The notes: generated from the letters alone by a model not told the origin. Positions 51,621-62,344 are shown, counted from the first letter of the stretch. The stretch: 64,000 nucleotides of DNA from Paenibacillus sp. Root52 (GCF_001426865.1 NZ_LMFO01000012.1:63086-127085), one strand, 5' to 3'. Program-made: numbers and translations.

Positions 51621-51733
51621 TATTTTGATCAGAATAGGAGCGTTGAAACGTGATCTAAGCTATTGCCAGTTAAGTGTGGGGAAGCCATAATAACACTAAC
51701 GGAAAGCGTTTTCCTTTTTTTTGATGAGATAAG

Positions 51734-52723
51734 ATGACGAACTTAAGAAGGACAGGTGATTATGGGGTGGAAAGTAAATACAAAACAAAGCTAACTTCGG
51801 GACAGTTAGAACGGATAGTAACCCAAATATTAAATAGTGAACTATCTGAGTATCAGGAAATGAATGAAGGCTGGGCGAACCAGGCATATCGGCTCCTGTT
51901 AAAAGATGGGCAGACGGTGGTGCTCAAAATAGCCCCTACGGATAAATCCAATCTGATGCGTTGTGAACAAGGGTTAATGAAGACTGAAGTCGAGGCGCTG
52001 CGTCTTGTGTCAGAACTAACGGATGTACCTGTTCCTTGTGTACTTGCGTATGATGACTCGCTAACTCTTGCTCCCTCAGAATATTTTATTATGGAGCATA
52101 TGACAGGTAAGCCGTATAACCAAGTGAAAGAGCACTGTAGCGTTGAAAAACAGGAAGCGATTGAGGAACAGATTGGGCGTTACAATCGAAGATTGAATGG
52201 AATCAAAGGCGAACAATTTGGTTATTTCTCAACGGGAAGACAACGTTATTCCACATGGAAAGAAGCTTTCCTACAACTGATGGATGATGTATTAATCGAT
52301 GGGGAAAAGGCAGGGATTACGTTTTCAATGCCTTACGAGGAGTTGGAGCGTTTGATTCAGGCCAGAGCTGATGTCCTCGATGATGTGCTAGAACCTGTGT
52401 TTATTAGCTGGGATCTGTGGGATGGCAATGTGCTGGTTGAGAATGGTCGAATTACCGCCATTATTGACTTTGAGCGATCACTCTGGGCAGATCCATTGAT
52501 GGAGCACTATTTTAGTCATTTTAATTACACGACTGGCTTTTTGAAGGGTTACGGTACATCCATTACAACACCAAGTGAACGAAGCAGAAGAGCGTTATAT
52601 GATCTGTATTTTGATTTATTACTTCTGATCGAATGTGCATACCGGCAGTTTGATGATCAAGATCATATTCAGTGGACGATTCACAATCTAGAAGAAAGCA
52701 TTGAGCGGTTTCGGTTAGGCTGA
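51734..52723 (+). CDS. Aminoglycoside phosphotransferase/choline-kinase-like protein
   Basis: 329 residues from ATG 51734; GTG 51767 in frame has a better ribosome site (AGGACAGGTG) and may be the true start. APH-fold: EGWANQAYRLLLKDGQTVVLK (nucleotide loop and Lys), YFIMEHMTGKPY, then the catalytic loop ISWDLWDGNVL and IIDFERSLWADP. The catalytic HxD is SWD here; relatives often have HWD or HGD, so the His is missing. Substrate unknown, possibly a small hydroxylated compound. Confidence 0.75.
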   Translation: MTNLRRTGDYGVESKYKTKLTSGQLERIVTQILNSELSEYQEMNEGWANQAYRLLLKDGQTVVLKIAPTDKSNLMRCEQGLMKTEVEALRLVSELTDVPVPCVLAYDDSLTLAPSEYFIMEHMTGKPYNQVKEHCSVEKQEAIEEQIGRYNRRLNGIKGEQFGYFSTGRQRYSTWKEAFLQLMDDVLIDGEKAGITFSMPYEELERLIQARADVLDDVLEPVFISWDLWDGNVLVENGRITAIIDFERSLWADPLMEHYFSHFNYTTGFLKGYGTSITTPSERSRRALYDLYFDLLLLIECAYRQFDDQDHIQWTIHNLEESIERFRLG

Positions 52724-52789
52724 GGTCTGTCATTGACTTTAGCGGTACTTTTTTATATAATGTTTCCGATATTGTATACATATTTCGAT

Positions 52790-53082
52790 GATAAGGATCA
52801 GTAGTGAGTCCTGTACATGACAGAGAGTCGGCGGTTGGTGCAAGCCGATTGGCAGTATTTCACGAACTCGCCTTGGAGAAATGCGGTGATTACACCATCC
52901 GATACTTAACCGATGTCTATTCGGTGGGTGAAGGAATGGAAATCCGCATCGGTTAACCGCCGTTACAGGTTCAAAGGGAGTGGATGACGAAGCACGTTCA
53001 TCCGCTAACTAGGGTGGTACCACGGGAATTCAACCTCTCGTCCCTAGCGCTGCAAACGCTACGGGATGCTGAGGTTTTTTTG
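52790..53082 (+). promoter_or_regulatory. T-box leader of leuS (leucine specifier CTC)
   Basis: The conserved T-box AACTAGGGTGGTACCACGG lies at 53007-53025, followed by a terminator (CCTCTCGTCCC and its partner with a T run near 53075). A stem with specifier loop reading GAA-CTC-GCC at 52864-52872 gives CTC (Leu) at 52867-52869. Uncharged leucyl-tRNA should stabilise the antiterminator and allow leuS expression. Confidence 0.9.
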
Positions 53083-53120
53083 TTGTAATTTATGTGAATC
53101 AACCAGAGGAGGAACAATAG

Positions 53121-55565
53121 ATGAGTGAGAATCACCAGCCGAAGCACGGCTATCAGCCGCAAGTGATGGAGAAAAGTTGGCAGCAATTTTGGGATGAGAA
53201 TAAAACGTTCAAAACAGGCGAGGACCCGGCTAAACCGAAGTTCTATGCATTGGATATGTTCCCATATCCATCAGGCGCGGGACTGCACGTAGGTCACCCG
53301 GAAGGGTATACAGCAACGGATATCGTTTCTCGTTACAAACGTATGCGTGGATACAATGTTTTGCATCCGATGGGCTGGGACGCTTTTGGTTTGCCTGCTG
53401 AGCAGCATGCACTTGATACGGGTGAACATCCACGTGAGATCACATTCCGTAACATTGACAACTTCCGTCGTCAGATTAAATCCCTTGGGTTCTCATATGA
53501 CTGGGATCGGGAGATCAGCACAACGGATCCGGATTATTACAAATGGACGCAATGGATCTTCATCCAGTTGTACAACAAAGGCCTCGCTTACGTTGATGAA
53601 GTGCCTGTAAACTGGTGCGAAGCATTGGGTACAGTGCTGGCTAATGAAGAGGTCATTGACGGTAAAAGTGAGCGCGGTAATCACCCTGTTGTCCGTAAAC
53701 CGATGCGTCAATGGGTTTTGAAAATTACTGAATATGCTGAGCGCCTCTTGGAGGATCTGGAAGAGCTGGATTGGTCCGAGAGCATTAAGGATATGCAACG
53801 TAACTGGATTGGTAAATCCACAGGAGCAGAAGTGGTGTTTGCCATTGAGGGACGTGAGGAAGTAATCAAGGTATTCACGACTCGTGCGGATACTTTGTTT
53901 GGAGCTAGTTATGCTGTATTGGCGCCAGAACATGAGCTGGTAGATGCCATTGTGACAGCTGAGCAACGTGAAGCGATCAAAGCTTATCAGGAGCAAGCTG
54001 GACGTAAGAGTGACCTGGAACGTACCGATTTGGCCAAAGACAAAACAGGTGTATTTACAGGAGCTTATGCCATCAATCCTGTAAATGGAGCGAAGGTGCC
54101 TATCTGGATCGCCGATTATGTTCTGGCTGGTTATGGCACAGGTGCAATTATGGCGGTTCCTGGGCATGATACACGTGACTGGGAATTTGCGAAGCAATTC
54201 GGACTGGATATCATTGAGGTTGTTGCTGGCGGGGATGTGACCAAGGAAGCGTATTCCGGAGACGGACCACACGTTAACTCTGATTTCTTGAATGGTCTGA
54301 ACAACGAAGAAGCGATTGCGAAGATGATTGCGTGGCTGGAAGACAGCGGTAAAGGTGAAGGTAAAACAACATATCGTCTGCGTGACTGGTTGTTCAGCCG
54401 CCAACGCTACTGGGGAGAGCCGATTCCAATTCTGCATCTGGAAGATGGAACGATGAAGACTGTGCCTGAGGATCAACTTCCATTGTTGCTGCCGGACATC
54501 GATCAGATCAAGCCTTCGGGTACAGGGGAATCGCCACTGGCGAATGTAACTGAGTGGGTGAATACGGTTGACCCTGAAACTGGAATGAAAGCACGTCGTG
54601 AGACAAACACCATGCCGCAATGGGCGGGAAGCTGCTGGTATTACCTGCGCTTTATCGATCCACATAACGACAAGGAATTGATCTCTCAGGAGAAACAACA
54701 ACAATGGCTGCCTGTGGATCTGTACATCGGGGGAGCAGAGCACGCTGTGCTTCACTTGCTGTATGCACGTTTCTGGCATAAAGTGCTGTATGATCTGGGC
54801 GTAGTTCAGACGAAAGAGCCATTCCATAAACTTGTGAACCAAGGTATGATCCTGGGAACTAATAATGAGAAAATGAGTAAATCTCGTGGTAATGTCATTA
54901 ACCCAGATGAAATTGTAAATGAATTTGGTGCAGATACTCTGCGTTTGTATGAGATGTTCATGGGACCACTGGAAGCAACAAAACCGTGGAATGCTAACGG
55001 GGTTGAAGGCATGTACCGCTTCCTGTCACGTGTATGGCGTCTCTTCATCAACGAGGATACAGGCGCAATTAATGATAAAATTACAGCGGATGGCGGTACA
55101 GAAGAATTCAAGCGTACTGCTCACAAAACAATTAAGAAGGTTACAGATGATCTGGAACATCTGCGCTTCAACACAGCGATCAGTCAGCTGATGATCTTCA
55201 TCAACGATGCATACAAAGCGAATACGTTGCCACGTGAATCGATGGAAAACTTCGTGCAATTACTGTCACCACTTGCGCCACATATGGCGGAAGAGCTGTG
55301 GAGTCGCTTAGGTCATGAAGGTGGAATTAGTTACGTAGCTTGGCCAGAATATGACGAAGCTATGACGGTAGACGCTGAAGTGGAGATTGTCGTTCAAGTG
55401 AATGGCAAAATTGTAACACGGGCAACTGTTGCGAAGGATTTGGATGCACAGGGCATGCAAGACTTCACAATGGAGCTTGCACCTGTGAAGCAGGCTCTGG
55501 AAGGCAAGACCATTCGTAAGGTCATTGCCGTTCCAGGCAAACTGGTTAATATTGTTGCCGGTTAA
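53121..55565 (+). CDS. leuS: Leucyl-tRNA synthetase
   Basis: 814 residues, ATG 53121 after GAGGAGGAAC. HIGH motif in [14 protein letters not shown] (~56), an editing domain with [14 protein letters not shown] and [16 protein letters not shown] (~260-340), the KMSKS motif [10 protein letters not shown] (~584), and the anticodon-binding and C-terminal domains. Standard bacterial form. Controlled by the upstream T-box and convergent with comER, with a 20-bp 3' overlap. Confidence 0.98.
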   Translation: MSENHQPKHGYQPQVMEKSWQQFWDENKTFKTGEDPAKPKFYALDMFPYPSGAGLHVGHPEGYTATDIVSRYKRMRGYNVLHPMGWDAFGLPAEQHALDTGEHPREITFRNIDNFRRQIKSLGFSYDWDREISTTDPDYYKWTQWIFIQLYNKGLAYVDEVPVNWCEALGTVLANEEVIDGKSERGNHPVVRKPMRQWVLKITEYAERLLEDLEELDWSESIKDMQRNWIGKSTGAEVVFAIEGREEVIKVFTTRADTLFGASYAVLAPEHELVDAIVTAEQREAIKAYQEQAGRKSDLERTDLAKDKTGVFTGAYAINPVNGAKVPIWIADYVLAGYGTGAIMAVPGHDTRDWEFAKQFGLDIIEVVAGGDVTKEAYSGDGPHVNSDFLNGLNNEEAIAKMIAWLEDSGKGEGKTTYRLRDWLFSRQRYWGEPIPILHLEDGTMKTVPEDQLPLLLPDIDQIKPSGTGESPLANVTEWVNTVDPETGMKARRETNTMPQWAGSCWYYLRFIDPHNDKELISQEKQQQWLPVDLYIGGAEHAVLHLLYARFWHKVLYDLGVVQTKEPFHKLVNQGMILGTNNEKMSKSRGNVINPDEIVNEFGADTLRLYEMFMGPLEATKPWNANGVEGMYRFLSRVWRLFINEDTGAINDKITADGGTEEFKRTAHKTIKKVTDDLEHLRFNTAISQLMIFINDAYKANTLPRESMENFVQLLSPLAPHMAEELWSRLGHEGGISYVAWPEYDEAMTVDAEVEIVVQVNGKIVTRATVAKDLDAQGMQDFTMELAPVKQALEGKTIRKVIAVPGKLVNIVAG

Positions 55566-56391
55566 TCTCACTGGCTTGGAATAGTTCATTAAGTTTTACC
55601 AAGTCTTCATCATATTTGTCATGGGTGGTGTGAATGAGGCTATCAAACACACCGTCCAGACTAATCTTGAGTAGTGCCAAAGCTTGGGCAGTGATGCCAC
55701 CGGGAACAGCAACACGAGCTTGAAGTTCTTGAGGCGTATACCCTCCTTCAGTGAGCAGTTTACCTGTTCCAAGGAGCATCTCGCCTGCAAGAGCGCATGC
55801 ATCTGCTCGTTTGATCCCTGTAAGCTTGACGGCACTCTCAATCCACTGTTCCAAAAAGAACGATATGAATGCAGGTCCGCAACTGGAAAAGTCGGATGTT
55901 ATGCGTGTGCAAGCTTCATCCACTTGGTAAGGTTTGCTGAAATGACTCAGCAAGCCTTCCAACACAGTGCGATCTTCAGGTGTCATTCGTTCACCGTGTA
56001 TACATAATGACGCTCCGCTGCCGACCTGATGTGTGACGCTTGGGATAACTTTGGAGACTTTGCAAGGAAGTGAAGATTCCAGATGACGCAGCTGCACGGG
56101 ACTAGTGATCGAGACAATCATATGATTGGGATTCACGACGGGCAGGATCTCGTCAATAACATGTTTGAATTCAAGCGGCTTCACACAGAGGAAGATAATG
56201 TTGCTTCGGATAACGGTTTCCCGATTACTCTGTGATTCATGCAGACCGGGATAACGGAGGGATAACTGACGCACTTTGGAAGGGGTACGATTGCTTGCGG
56301 CGATCTGCCGCGGCTCCAATGCTCCGGATTGGATCAGGGCATAGATCAGCAGGCTTCCCATGCTGCCGGTTCCGATAAATCCAACCTTCAT
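55546..56391 (-). CDS. comER: Late competence protein ComER (pyrroline-5-carboxylate reductase-like)
   Basis: 281 residues, ATG 56389-56391 after GGAGGCC. NAD(P) loop [46 protein letters not shown] and a ProC-like C-terminus ([19 protein letters not shown]). ComER is related to ProC and lies next to comEA in bacilli; it affects sporulation and biofilm in some. It runs opposite to comEA, as in B. subtilis, and overlaps the leuS 3' end. Confidence 0.9.
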   Translation of the reverse strand: MKVGFIGTGSMGSLLIYALIQSGALEPRQIAASNRTPSKVRQLSLRYPGLHESQSNRETVIRSNIIFLCVKPLEFKHVIDEILPVVNPNHMIVSITSPVQLRHLESSLPCKVSKVIPSVTHQVGSGASLCIHGERMTPEDRTVLEGLLSHFSKPYQVDEACTRITSDFSSCGPAFISFFLEQWIESAVKLTGIKRADACALAGEMLLGTGKLLTEGGYTPQELQARVAVPGGITAQALALLKISLDGVFDSLIHTTHDKYDEDLVKLNELFQASEINRQQY

Positions 56392-56578
56392 TGTTTCAGG
56401 CCTCCTTTCATGCTTTACGGTACTGGCGTAGTTCGTTCCTTCTAGTCTATGCAGCATAACTTGTTTGACATGACATCAAAAAAGGAATGTGGAGTTTGTA
56501 GTCCATTTATAGACGGTTCGGAAGCACCGCCCGTGTTCAAAATTAATCTATTTTGATAACAGGGAGAGGTGTAGACGA

Positions 56579-57190
56579 ATGAGATGGAAACAAGGATGGA
56601 CTATTGGTGCTGCGGTAATTGGAACAATACTTATATTATGGTCAGGCAAAAGTGAACAGCCGCCTTCTGGCTGGGAACCGATGCAGATTGCCGCCCAAAC
56701 GCCGACGCTCAAACAGGAATCTGCTGTTGTAGAGTCGGCTGTTTTGGGTCAAAATAGTGAGTTGTCAACGCAAGCTGTAGTAGAACAAGCCACACCGGTC
56801 AATGCGGGGGTGAATCCTGCTGGAGACAGTGAGGCTTCTTCTACGATGCAGGGGAAGGCATCGGAAGAGAAGAGTCCAGACGTGGGTAATATGGAATCTG
56901 CTACGTCTGCAGCGGTCACGAATAACTCAACTGAAACAGAAATGAAGCCTGAACAGCAGGTTACAAGTCCACCAGAGCAACAGGTTGTCGACAATGGTAA
57001 GATTGATATCAATTCAGCCCCTGTCTCTAAACTCACCGAGCTTCCAGGCATTGGAGAGAAGAAGGCACAGGCCATCGTTGATTATCGAAATGCACACGGA
57101 TCGTTTACAAGAGTCAGTGATTTGACCAAAGTAAAAGGAATAGGTATGAAAATGCTGGAGAAGATGGCTCCTTATGTGCAGATTCGCTAA
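56579..57190 (+). CDS. comEA: Competence DNA receptor ComEA
   Basis: 203 residues, ATG 56579 after GGGAGAGGTG. Short N-terminal membrane anchor (WTIGAAVIGTILILWSG), a long Ser/Thr/Gln/Glu-rich spacer (~30-140), then the helix-hairpin-helix DNA-binding domain IDINSAPVSKLTELPGIGEK to VKGIGMKMLEKMAPYVQI. Binds incoming double-stranded DNA outside the membrane and hands it to ComEC. First of comEA-comEB-comEC. Confidence 0.95.
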   Translation: MRWKQGWTIGAAVIGTILILWSGKSEQPPSGWEPMQIAAQTPTLKQESAVVESAVLGQNSELSTQAVVEQATPVNAGVNPAGDSEASSTMQGKASEEKSPDVGNMESATSAAVTNNSTETEMKPEQQVTSPPEQQVVDNGKIDINSAPVSKLTELPGIGEKKAQAIVDYRNAHGSFTRVSDLTKVKGIGMKMLEKMAPYVQIR

Positions 57191-57223
57191 ATTAGATTAT
57201 TTCAATCGGGAGAGGATGCAAAT

Positions 57224-57745
57224 ATGAGTACAACAGATGTACGCAAAGACTGGGATACTTACTTCATGGATATTGCTTATATGGTCTCAACCCGCTCCCG
57301 CTGTTCGCGTCGGCATGTAGGTGCAGTGCTTGTCCAAGGGAAAAAACTGCTCGGAACAGCATACAACGGGGCACCTATGGGCGTACCTGATTGTTCAGAA
57401 GCAGGATGCATGATATCCGAAGAGTATGAACTGGTTGTGACTGATGGTCAAGAAGAAATGGTCAAGAAGCAACGGTGTATTCGCACCATTCATGCGGAGC
57501 AAAATTTGCTTCTGTTCACGGATCGAATCGATCGGGAGGGCTCTTCTGTTTATGTGACAGATGAACCTTGCTGGACCTGTTCTAACATGCTTGCGAACAG
57601 CGGCATTACAGAAATTGTTTTCCATCGCCCGTATCCTAAGGATACCAGTAAAGTAACACGTATGATGGCGCAAAAAGGGATCACATTCCGTAAGTTGGAG
57701 CAATATCAGCCTCCACGTGAGACGATGATGACGATCAGTGACTAA
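57224..57745 (+). CDS. comEB: ComE operon protein 2 (dCMP deaminase family)
   Basis: 173 residues, ATG 57224 with GGGAGAGGATG. Cytidine/dCMP deaminase motifs: RSRCSRRHVGAVLVQGKK, TIHAEQNLL (catalytic HAE) and DEPCWTCSNM (PCxxC zinc site). Lies 33 nt after comEA. The deaminase is not required for transformation in B. subtilis but is always in this operon. Confidence 0.95.
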   Translation: MSTTDVRKDWDTYFMDIAYMVSTRSRCSRRHVGAVLVQGKKLLGTAYNGAPMGVPDCSEAGCMISEEYELVVTDGQEEMVKKQRCIRTIHAEQNLLLFTDRIDREGSSVYVTDEPCWTCSNMLANSGITEIVFHRPYPKDTSKVTRMMAQKGITFRKLEQYQPPRETMMTISD

Positions 57746-57850
57746 ACTATTAGGCTGGTAGGACTATAACAGCTTCTTATACTGTCGACTCTTTTACTGG
57801 GCGTGAGTATTGTGATGTGAAATTGCTTAACTATATACGCTTTAGATCGA

Positions 57851-57895
57851 GGAAGAACCTCCGGTTAGCTACGTTAGCTACTGGGGGTTTTTCTG
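57851..57895 (+). terminator. Terminator-like hairpin between comEB and comEC
   Basis: ACCTCCGGTTAGCTA and TTAGCTACTGGGGGT pair, followed by TTTTC. It would reduce read-through into comEC, which implies comEC has its own promoter or is attenuated. Confidence 0.6.
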
Positions 57896-57973
57896 CTTCT
57901 AGAGGTTATTCAAAAAGTCCGCTTTTAACTGCTTTAGATTAGCTTCTGCAAAAAAACGATAAGGGGGATTGGG

Positions 57974-60907
57974 ATGAAAGGTAGGCCGTTATTGCTATTT
58001 ACAGTCTGTTGGTTATGCGGAAGTGTAGTGGGATGTGCATTGTCAGGGTGGACACTTATGTGGGGGTTGGTGGGAGTGCTGGCATGTTTGCCCCTCCTTT
58101 TTCACTGGATGGATATTCGTGGCTGGGCTCGTCTATTACTTGTTGCATCGCTTCTAGGTGGTCTTGCTCACTGGGAATGGAATGATCTGCGTAATGTCAG
58201 CGTCTTGCCGGAGATCACTGGAAGGAGTCATCAGGAGCTTGATGGATATGTAGCGAAGCTAGAAGGTATAATAGCGTCAGCTGTTCGTGTGGATGGAGAT
58301 CGAGCCGATTTTGAGCTGTTACTTTCTACGATATATCCAGAATCAGACCCGTTATCTGGCACCGAAGAAAGGGTAGATCCGAAGCAACAGCCGATGCATG
58401 ACGTAGGTGAGCGTTTGATGGTACAAGTCAAACTAGCTGAAGAAGAAGAGCAGGACATAGCGATGGCGTGGAGCCGCGGGGATACCATGATATTGACTGG
58501 CTCGTTCACTAGACCAGGGGAAGCCCGGAATTATGGTGGCTTTGACTATCGTAATTATTTGCGGACACAGGAGATACATTGGTTGTTTAAGGTCAAAGGT
58601 GCCAGCTCAATCACTTCCATACAGCCTGAAGGCTGGAGCCGTTTTGATATTTTTCGTTGGAATGACATGATCAGATACCAGTTAGGTTCTGCATTAGAGG
58701 ACTTATTTCCTGAACCCCATGCTGGATATATGAAGGGGCTGATCATAGGCATGGCGAAGGACATTGATCCTGATACTTATGGTCACTTCTCGCAACTTGG
58801 CCTTACCCATATCCTAGCGATATCCGGCACACATGTTGCCGTGTATGTTGCTTCATTGTTATTTCTGTTGTCTTGGCTGAGGTTAACTAGGGAAACATCA
58901 CTCACAATTGTGTTATTTCTGATCCCTGCATATGTCATGTTATCTGGCGGTTCACCTTCAGTCATTCGTGCAGGCATTATGTCCATGCTTGGCTTGTATA
59001 TGGCTAGGCGAGGCTTGGCTAGAGATGGATTGCAGATGATTAGTGCCGCAGCATTGTTAATGATGTGGTGGAATCCGTATTTTTTGCTGAGCGTTAGCTT
59101 CCAGCTTTCTTTTCTAGTCACCGCTGGCTTAATGATCTACATGCCCTTTATTAACCGTCTGTTTAGAAAATTACCGAAAGCACTGGCTGCGACAGCCTCA
59201 GTGACTGTTACAGCGCAGCTCATTTCATTTCCAGTGACCATATTGTATTTCAATCAATTTTCAGTATTATCGTTTGTAGCCAATTTCCTCTTTGTTTCCC
59301 TCATTAGCGCAGTAGTTTTACCCCTAGGAGCCGTTGCATTGCTATTGTCTATGATATGGCTACCTCTGGCCAAACCGTTTGCTTGGCTGGTGATCCTCCT
59401 AAATAAACTGACTTTTGCTGGCATTGAGTGGTTGAATAGTTTGCCTGGTTTTGTACTCATCTGGGCTACGCCTACCTGGCTGTGGGTTGGAGTCTATTAC
59501 GGAGTGTTGTATGCACTATTACGTATATGGTTTCAAGGGAATGGTCAAGAACCGCAATGGAGCAGTCATATTGAGGAAGAGACCAAACCTTTGAAACGCG
59601 AAGATGCAGCATGGGCGACCTCTAAGATGAATGGCAGACTTGCCTTCAAGTCCTCTCTTTACCCACTGAATCAGAATCATATAGCGCAAGCAAAGCACAA
59701 GGGTTCGATGACAACACTCAGCGCAAGTATTGCCTGGCCAGAGTATACAAGTGCATTTCGGGCTAGAGGAGCGGGAGATGATCCGGGGAGACAACGACCT
59801 GTTTATGAACGATGGATATGCGGGTTGCTTGCGATTACTTTAATTGCAGGGTTATGGTGGGCTTATCAGACTCCACAGCCTTCGCGGACGGGTGTAGTTC
59901 AGTTTCTCGATATTGGTCAGGGGGATAGCACGTTAATTACAACGCCTGAGGGGAAGCATATCTTGGTTGATGGTGGGGGTACAGTTAGCTTCGGTAAGCC
60001 TGATCAATCGTGGAAAACTCGGCGTGATCCCTATGAAGTTGGAGCTAAGGTGGTTGTACCCTTGCTGAAAAAACGAGGCATCCATCGGCTGGATGCCGTT
60101 ATCGTGACCCATGCCGATCAGGATCATGCTGGGGGATTACAAGCTGTACTGGAACAGATTCCAGTGGAGCGTTTTATGTTCAATGGCACAACAAGTGGTA
60201 AGAGCAATTTTGATAAACTTATAGATACAGCTATTGAGCGTAATATACCGCTATATGCAATTCGGCAAGGACTGTCTTACGTAGCCGATGAGGAGACTAC
60301 GTTACATTTTATTAATCCAGATCTAGATACCTTGCATCTTGAGGCTGAGGATGGTACTCCTGTATCTGAACATCAAAATCATGATTCGGTTGTCTTTTTG
60401 CTGAATATGGCTGGCGCTTCATTTTTGTTCACGGGAGATATGGATGCAGCAGCCGAGCAAGATCTGCTCCATATGATTCAGAATGGCTCGCTTGCTACCC
60501 AGTTTGAAAGACAGAATGTAAAAGGTGGAATTGTTAATAAGGATGTTCCTCTGGAACTAATGAAAATGATTTCGAGCAACAAAACGGTTGGGAAAGTCAC
60601 TGGTGATGCAGAAGAGACGGCAACGAAGGAGGTGGAGGAGGAGTCGATCTCCATTGACGTCCTGAAGGTGGCTCATCACGGTAGTAAAACGTCGTCAACC
60701 GAAGCATGGCTTCAACATTGGAATGCCAAAACCGCTGTAATCTCCGCTGGAGTCAACAATACCTATGGTCATCCCAATCCGGGAGTAATGGAACGTCTGG
60801 GGGAAACGGGATCCGAGATCTATCGAACAGATCAGATGGGGGAGATCCAGATGAGGGTCAAAGGTGGGGAAATTGATATTCGATATAAATTGGAGGGTAG
60901 GGAATGA
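57974..60907 (+). CDS. comEC: DNA internalisation channel protein ComEC
   Basis: 977 residues, ATG 57974 after AAGGGGGATTGGG. N-terminal spans and DUF4131 domain, the Competence membrane domain (QLGLTHILAISGTHVAVYVA, LMIYMPFINRLF), and a C-terminal metallo-beta-lactamase-like nuclease (FLDIGQGDSTLITTPEGKH, VTHADQDHAGGLQ, VLKVAHHGSKTSS). Probably degrades one strand and passes the other into the cell. A Glu/Lys insertion and Ala/Lys-rich loop (~530-615) before the MBL domain are typical of Paenibacillus forms. Confidence 0.95.
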   Translation: MKGRPLLLFTVCWLCGSVVGCALSGWTLMWGLVGVLACLPLLFHWMDIRGWARLLLVASLLGGLAHWEWNDLRNVSVLPEITGRSHQELDGYVAKLEGIIASAVRVDGDRADFELLLSTIYPESDPLSGTEERVDPKQQPMHDVGERLMVQVKLAEEEEQDIAMAWSRGDTMILTGSFTRPGEARNYGGFDYRNYLRTQEIHWLFKVKGASSITSIQPEGWSRFDIFRWNDMIRYQLGSALEDLFPEPHAGYMKGLIIGMAKDIDPDTYGHFSQLGLTHILAISGTHVAVYVASLLFLLSWLRLTRETSLTIVLFLIPAYVMLSGGSPSVIRAGIMSMLGLYMARRGLARDGLQMISAAALLMMWWNPYFLLSVSFQLSFLVTAGLMIYMPFINRLFRKLPKALAATASVTVTAQLISFPVTILYFNQFSVLSFVANFLFVSLISAVVLPLGAVALLLSMIWLPLAKPFAWLVILLNKLTFAGIEWLNSLPGFVLIWATPTWLWVGVYYGVLYALLRIWFQGNGQEPQWSSHIEEETKPLKREDAAWATSKMNGRLAFKSSLYPLNQNHIAQAKHKGSMTTLSASIAWPEYTSAFRARGAGDDPGRQRPVYERWICGLLAITLIAGLWWAYQTPQPSRTGVVQFLDIGQGDSTLITTPEGKHILVDGGGTVSFGKPDQSWKTRRDPYEVGAKVVVPLLKKRGIHRLDAVIVTHADQDHAGGLQAVLEQIPVERFMFNGTTSGKSNFDKLIDTAIERNIPLYAIRQGLSYVADEETTLHFINPDLDTLHLEAEDGTPVSEHQNHDSVVFLLNMAGASFLFTGDMDAAAEQDLLHMIQNGSLATQFERQNVKGGIVNKDVPLELMKMISSNKTVGKVTGDAEETATKEVEEESISIDVLKVAHHGSKTSSTEAWLQHWNAKTAVISAGVNNTYGHPNPGVMERLGETGSEIYRTDQMGEIQMRVKGGEIDIRYKLEGRE

Positions 60908-61601
60908 TGAATTTTCGGATATTGCAGGACATTGGATATTTTTCTCGAATAGTATTTTGATTAATTTCATCACTCATTTAAACTCCCAAACTGTATTTCC
61001 TGCTGACTTATTAAGACAGACTTCAGTCATTCAGGTTCAATGGGATGCTGAGCTAAAGCAGGCCAAGGTGCTGGTTGGAGATTCTTCTATTGTGGTGGAA
61101 TCGAAGGACACAAGTGCACTGCTCAAGAAAAAAGAGCTGGGGAATCTTAGTCGATTCATTGGCAAGTCTTACTGGATTAACAGTGATACGAGTCTGGGGC
61201 AACGTTTCAGCAAAGTGACCATTACGGATATCAAAATTGAAAAGAGCAACAGTGATCGAAGTTACACCGTTGTATTCAGTAATGCTAAAGGAAAAACGGT
61301 TTCTGCTTATGCAGGAGGTGCGCCCTCTAGTGTGACGGAAATGCTTGCTGATTCTGACCAATTCTTCTCTTCTGATCCTTATAAGAAATACAATTGGTCT
61401 CAGTCCACATGGAATAAAATTATTGCTAGAGAAGTAGCTCTAGGAATGAACATGACGCAGGCGCGCTTGGCGTGGGGGGATCCAACGAGCATTTCGTATG
61501 AAACAAGTTCAAAAGGCAAGATCGAAGCTTGGGTATATTCTAGCTCCGCAGGTGTAAGAGCTTTAGGATTTGCCAATGGCAAACTGATTGTGATTTACTG
61601 A
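60864..61601 (+). CDS. Uncharacterised protein downstream of comEC, start unclear
   Basis: The open frame runs to TGA 61599-61601. The N-terminus is uncertain: GTG 60864 overlaps comEC by 44 bases and TTG 60957 lacks a clear ribosome site. The only good site (GGAGGGTAGGGA) sits before ATG 60904, in a different frame that reads MNFRILQDIGYFSRIVF and stops, so a one-base shift near 60958 may have split the gene. C-terminal features: VALGMNMTQARLAWGDPTSI and GKIEAWVYSSSA, seen in small lipoprotein/assembly-type domains. Function unknown. Confidence 0.55.
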   Translation: MGKLIFDINWRVGNDEFSDIAGHWIFFSNSILINFITHLNSQTVFPADLLRQTSVIQVQWDAELKQAKVLVGDSSIVVESKDTSALLKKKELGNLSRFIGKSYWINSDTSLGQRFSKVTITDIKIEKSNSDRSYTVVFSNAKGKTVSAYAGGAPSSVTEMLADSDQFFSSDPYKKYNWSQSTWNKIIAREVALGMNMTQARLAWGDPTSISYETSSKGKIEAWVYSSSAGVRALGFANGKLIVIY

Positions 61602-61656
61602 TCATTACACGAATTATTCATTTCTTTTGATTACAAGTTACAGGACTGAACAAAAA

Positions 61657-61702
61657 AGCCCGCTTCCCGTACCCTCCATCTGAGAGGGATCGGAAACGGG
61701 CT
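61657..61702. terminator. Bidirectional terminator between the comEC cluster and the minus-strand gene
   Basis: AGCCCGCTTCCCGTACCCTC and its complement GAGAGGGATCGG..ACGGGCT pair with A run before and T tract after. Confidence 0.7.
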
Positions 61703-61721
61703 ATTTAATTGCTAGTTGAAA

Positions 61722-62024
61722 CTATTCAACGCCATCTTTGAAATGTTTGTTCCAGTGCTTATCACCTTTATGCAGAAGGTCTTCTACTGTTTTCTCAAGC
61801 GTAAGCAGAAGCTGCTCACGAACATCAAGTACGGTTTCTCTGTACAAGCGTTCTTCCGATCCGACAATTTTATCGCCGTATAACGCTTGTGCAGCAGTGT
61901 ATTTCCGATGTTCCTCTACCAAGGTATCAATGGATTCCAGTGCATGTTCTACAAAATGAGAAATGCTTTGATATTCCTTAGGCATTTGTTCTTTTAACAA
62001 TTGAATTTTCGCTAGAGCTGGCAT
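61722..62024 (-). CDS. Uncharacterised small helical protein
   Basis: 100 residues from ATG 62022-62024 (GAGGTG six bases upstream; ATG 62030 is within that site). Helical and charged: ALAKIQLLKEQMPKEYQSIS, FVEHALESIDTLVEEHRK, LLTLEKTVEDLLHKGDKHWN. No domain recognised, no membrane span. Lies opposite the comEC cluster and divergent from the ECF sigma gene. Confidence 0.6.
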   Translation of the reverse strand: MPALAKIQLLKEQMPKEYQSISHFVEHALESIDTLVEEHRKYTAAQALYGDKIVGSEERLYRETVLDVREQLLLTLEKTVEDLLHKGDKHWNKHFKDGVE

Positions 62025-62315
62025 GCTCATCACCTCGTATTATGAATGTAAATTTACAATACACTATTTTCATGAAAATTGCATTAAAAAGAGCTTAAAT
62101 TTGTACAAAATTCGACTTTTTTTTAATTTTTGCTTCTGAAGCCTGTTTGCTATAATATATGCTATTGCCCATCAATTGAATCGTGTAAGTACTGGAATAG
62201 CTTTTTACTGCTGTGATGACGCTTTATGCAATTTCTGTTATTCTAAAAGAAGATTTTGGGCGGCCCTTAATACATAAGCCGTTATTTTTATGATGCCAAT
62301 AAAAAAATACTTAAC
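62025..62315 (+). other. Intergenic region before the ECF sigma gene
   Basis: About 290 bases with T-rich stretches and no supported gene. Holds the promoter of the minus-strand gene and probably a vegetative promoter for the sigma operon in addition to the ECF-type one at 62316. Confidence 0.4.
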
Positions 62316-62344
62316 TTTGCAACAATTTTATTGATGGTCACGTC
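62316..62344 (+). promoter_or_regulatory. Candidate ECF (sigma-W-type) autoregulatory promoter
   Basis: TTTGCAAC at 62316-62323 and CGTC at 62341-62344 are separated by 17 bases, similar to the AAC-N16/17-CGT pattern of ECF sigma promoters. It precedes the sigma gene by about 30 bases, consistent with self-activation. Not proven. Confidence 0.45.

Noticed and set aside
53493..54842. 449-residue open frame on the minus strand
   Set aside because: It lies entirely antisense to leuS, whose coding sequence is certain; its translation shows no domain and reflects codon composition.
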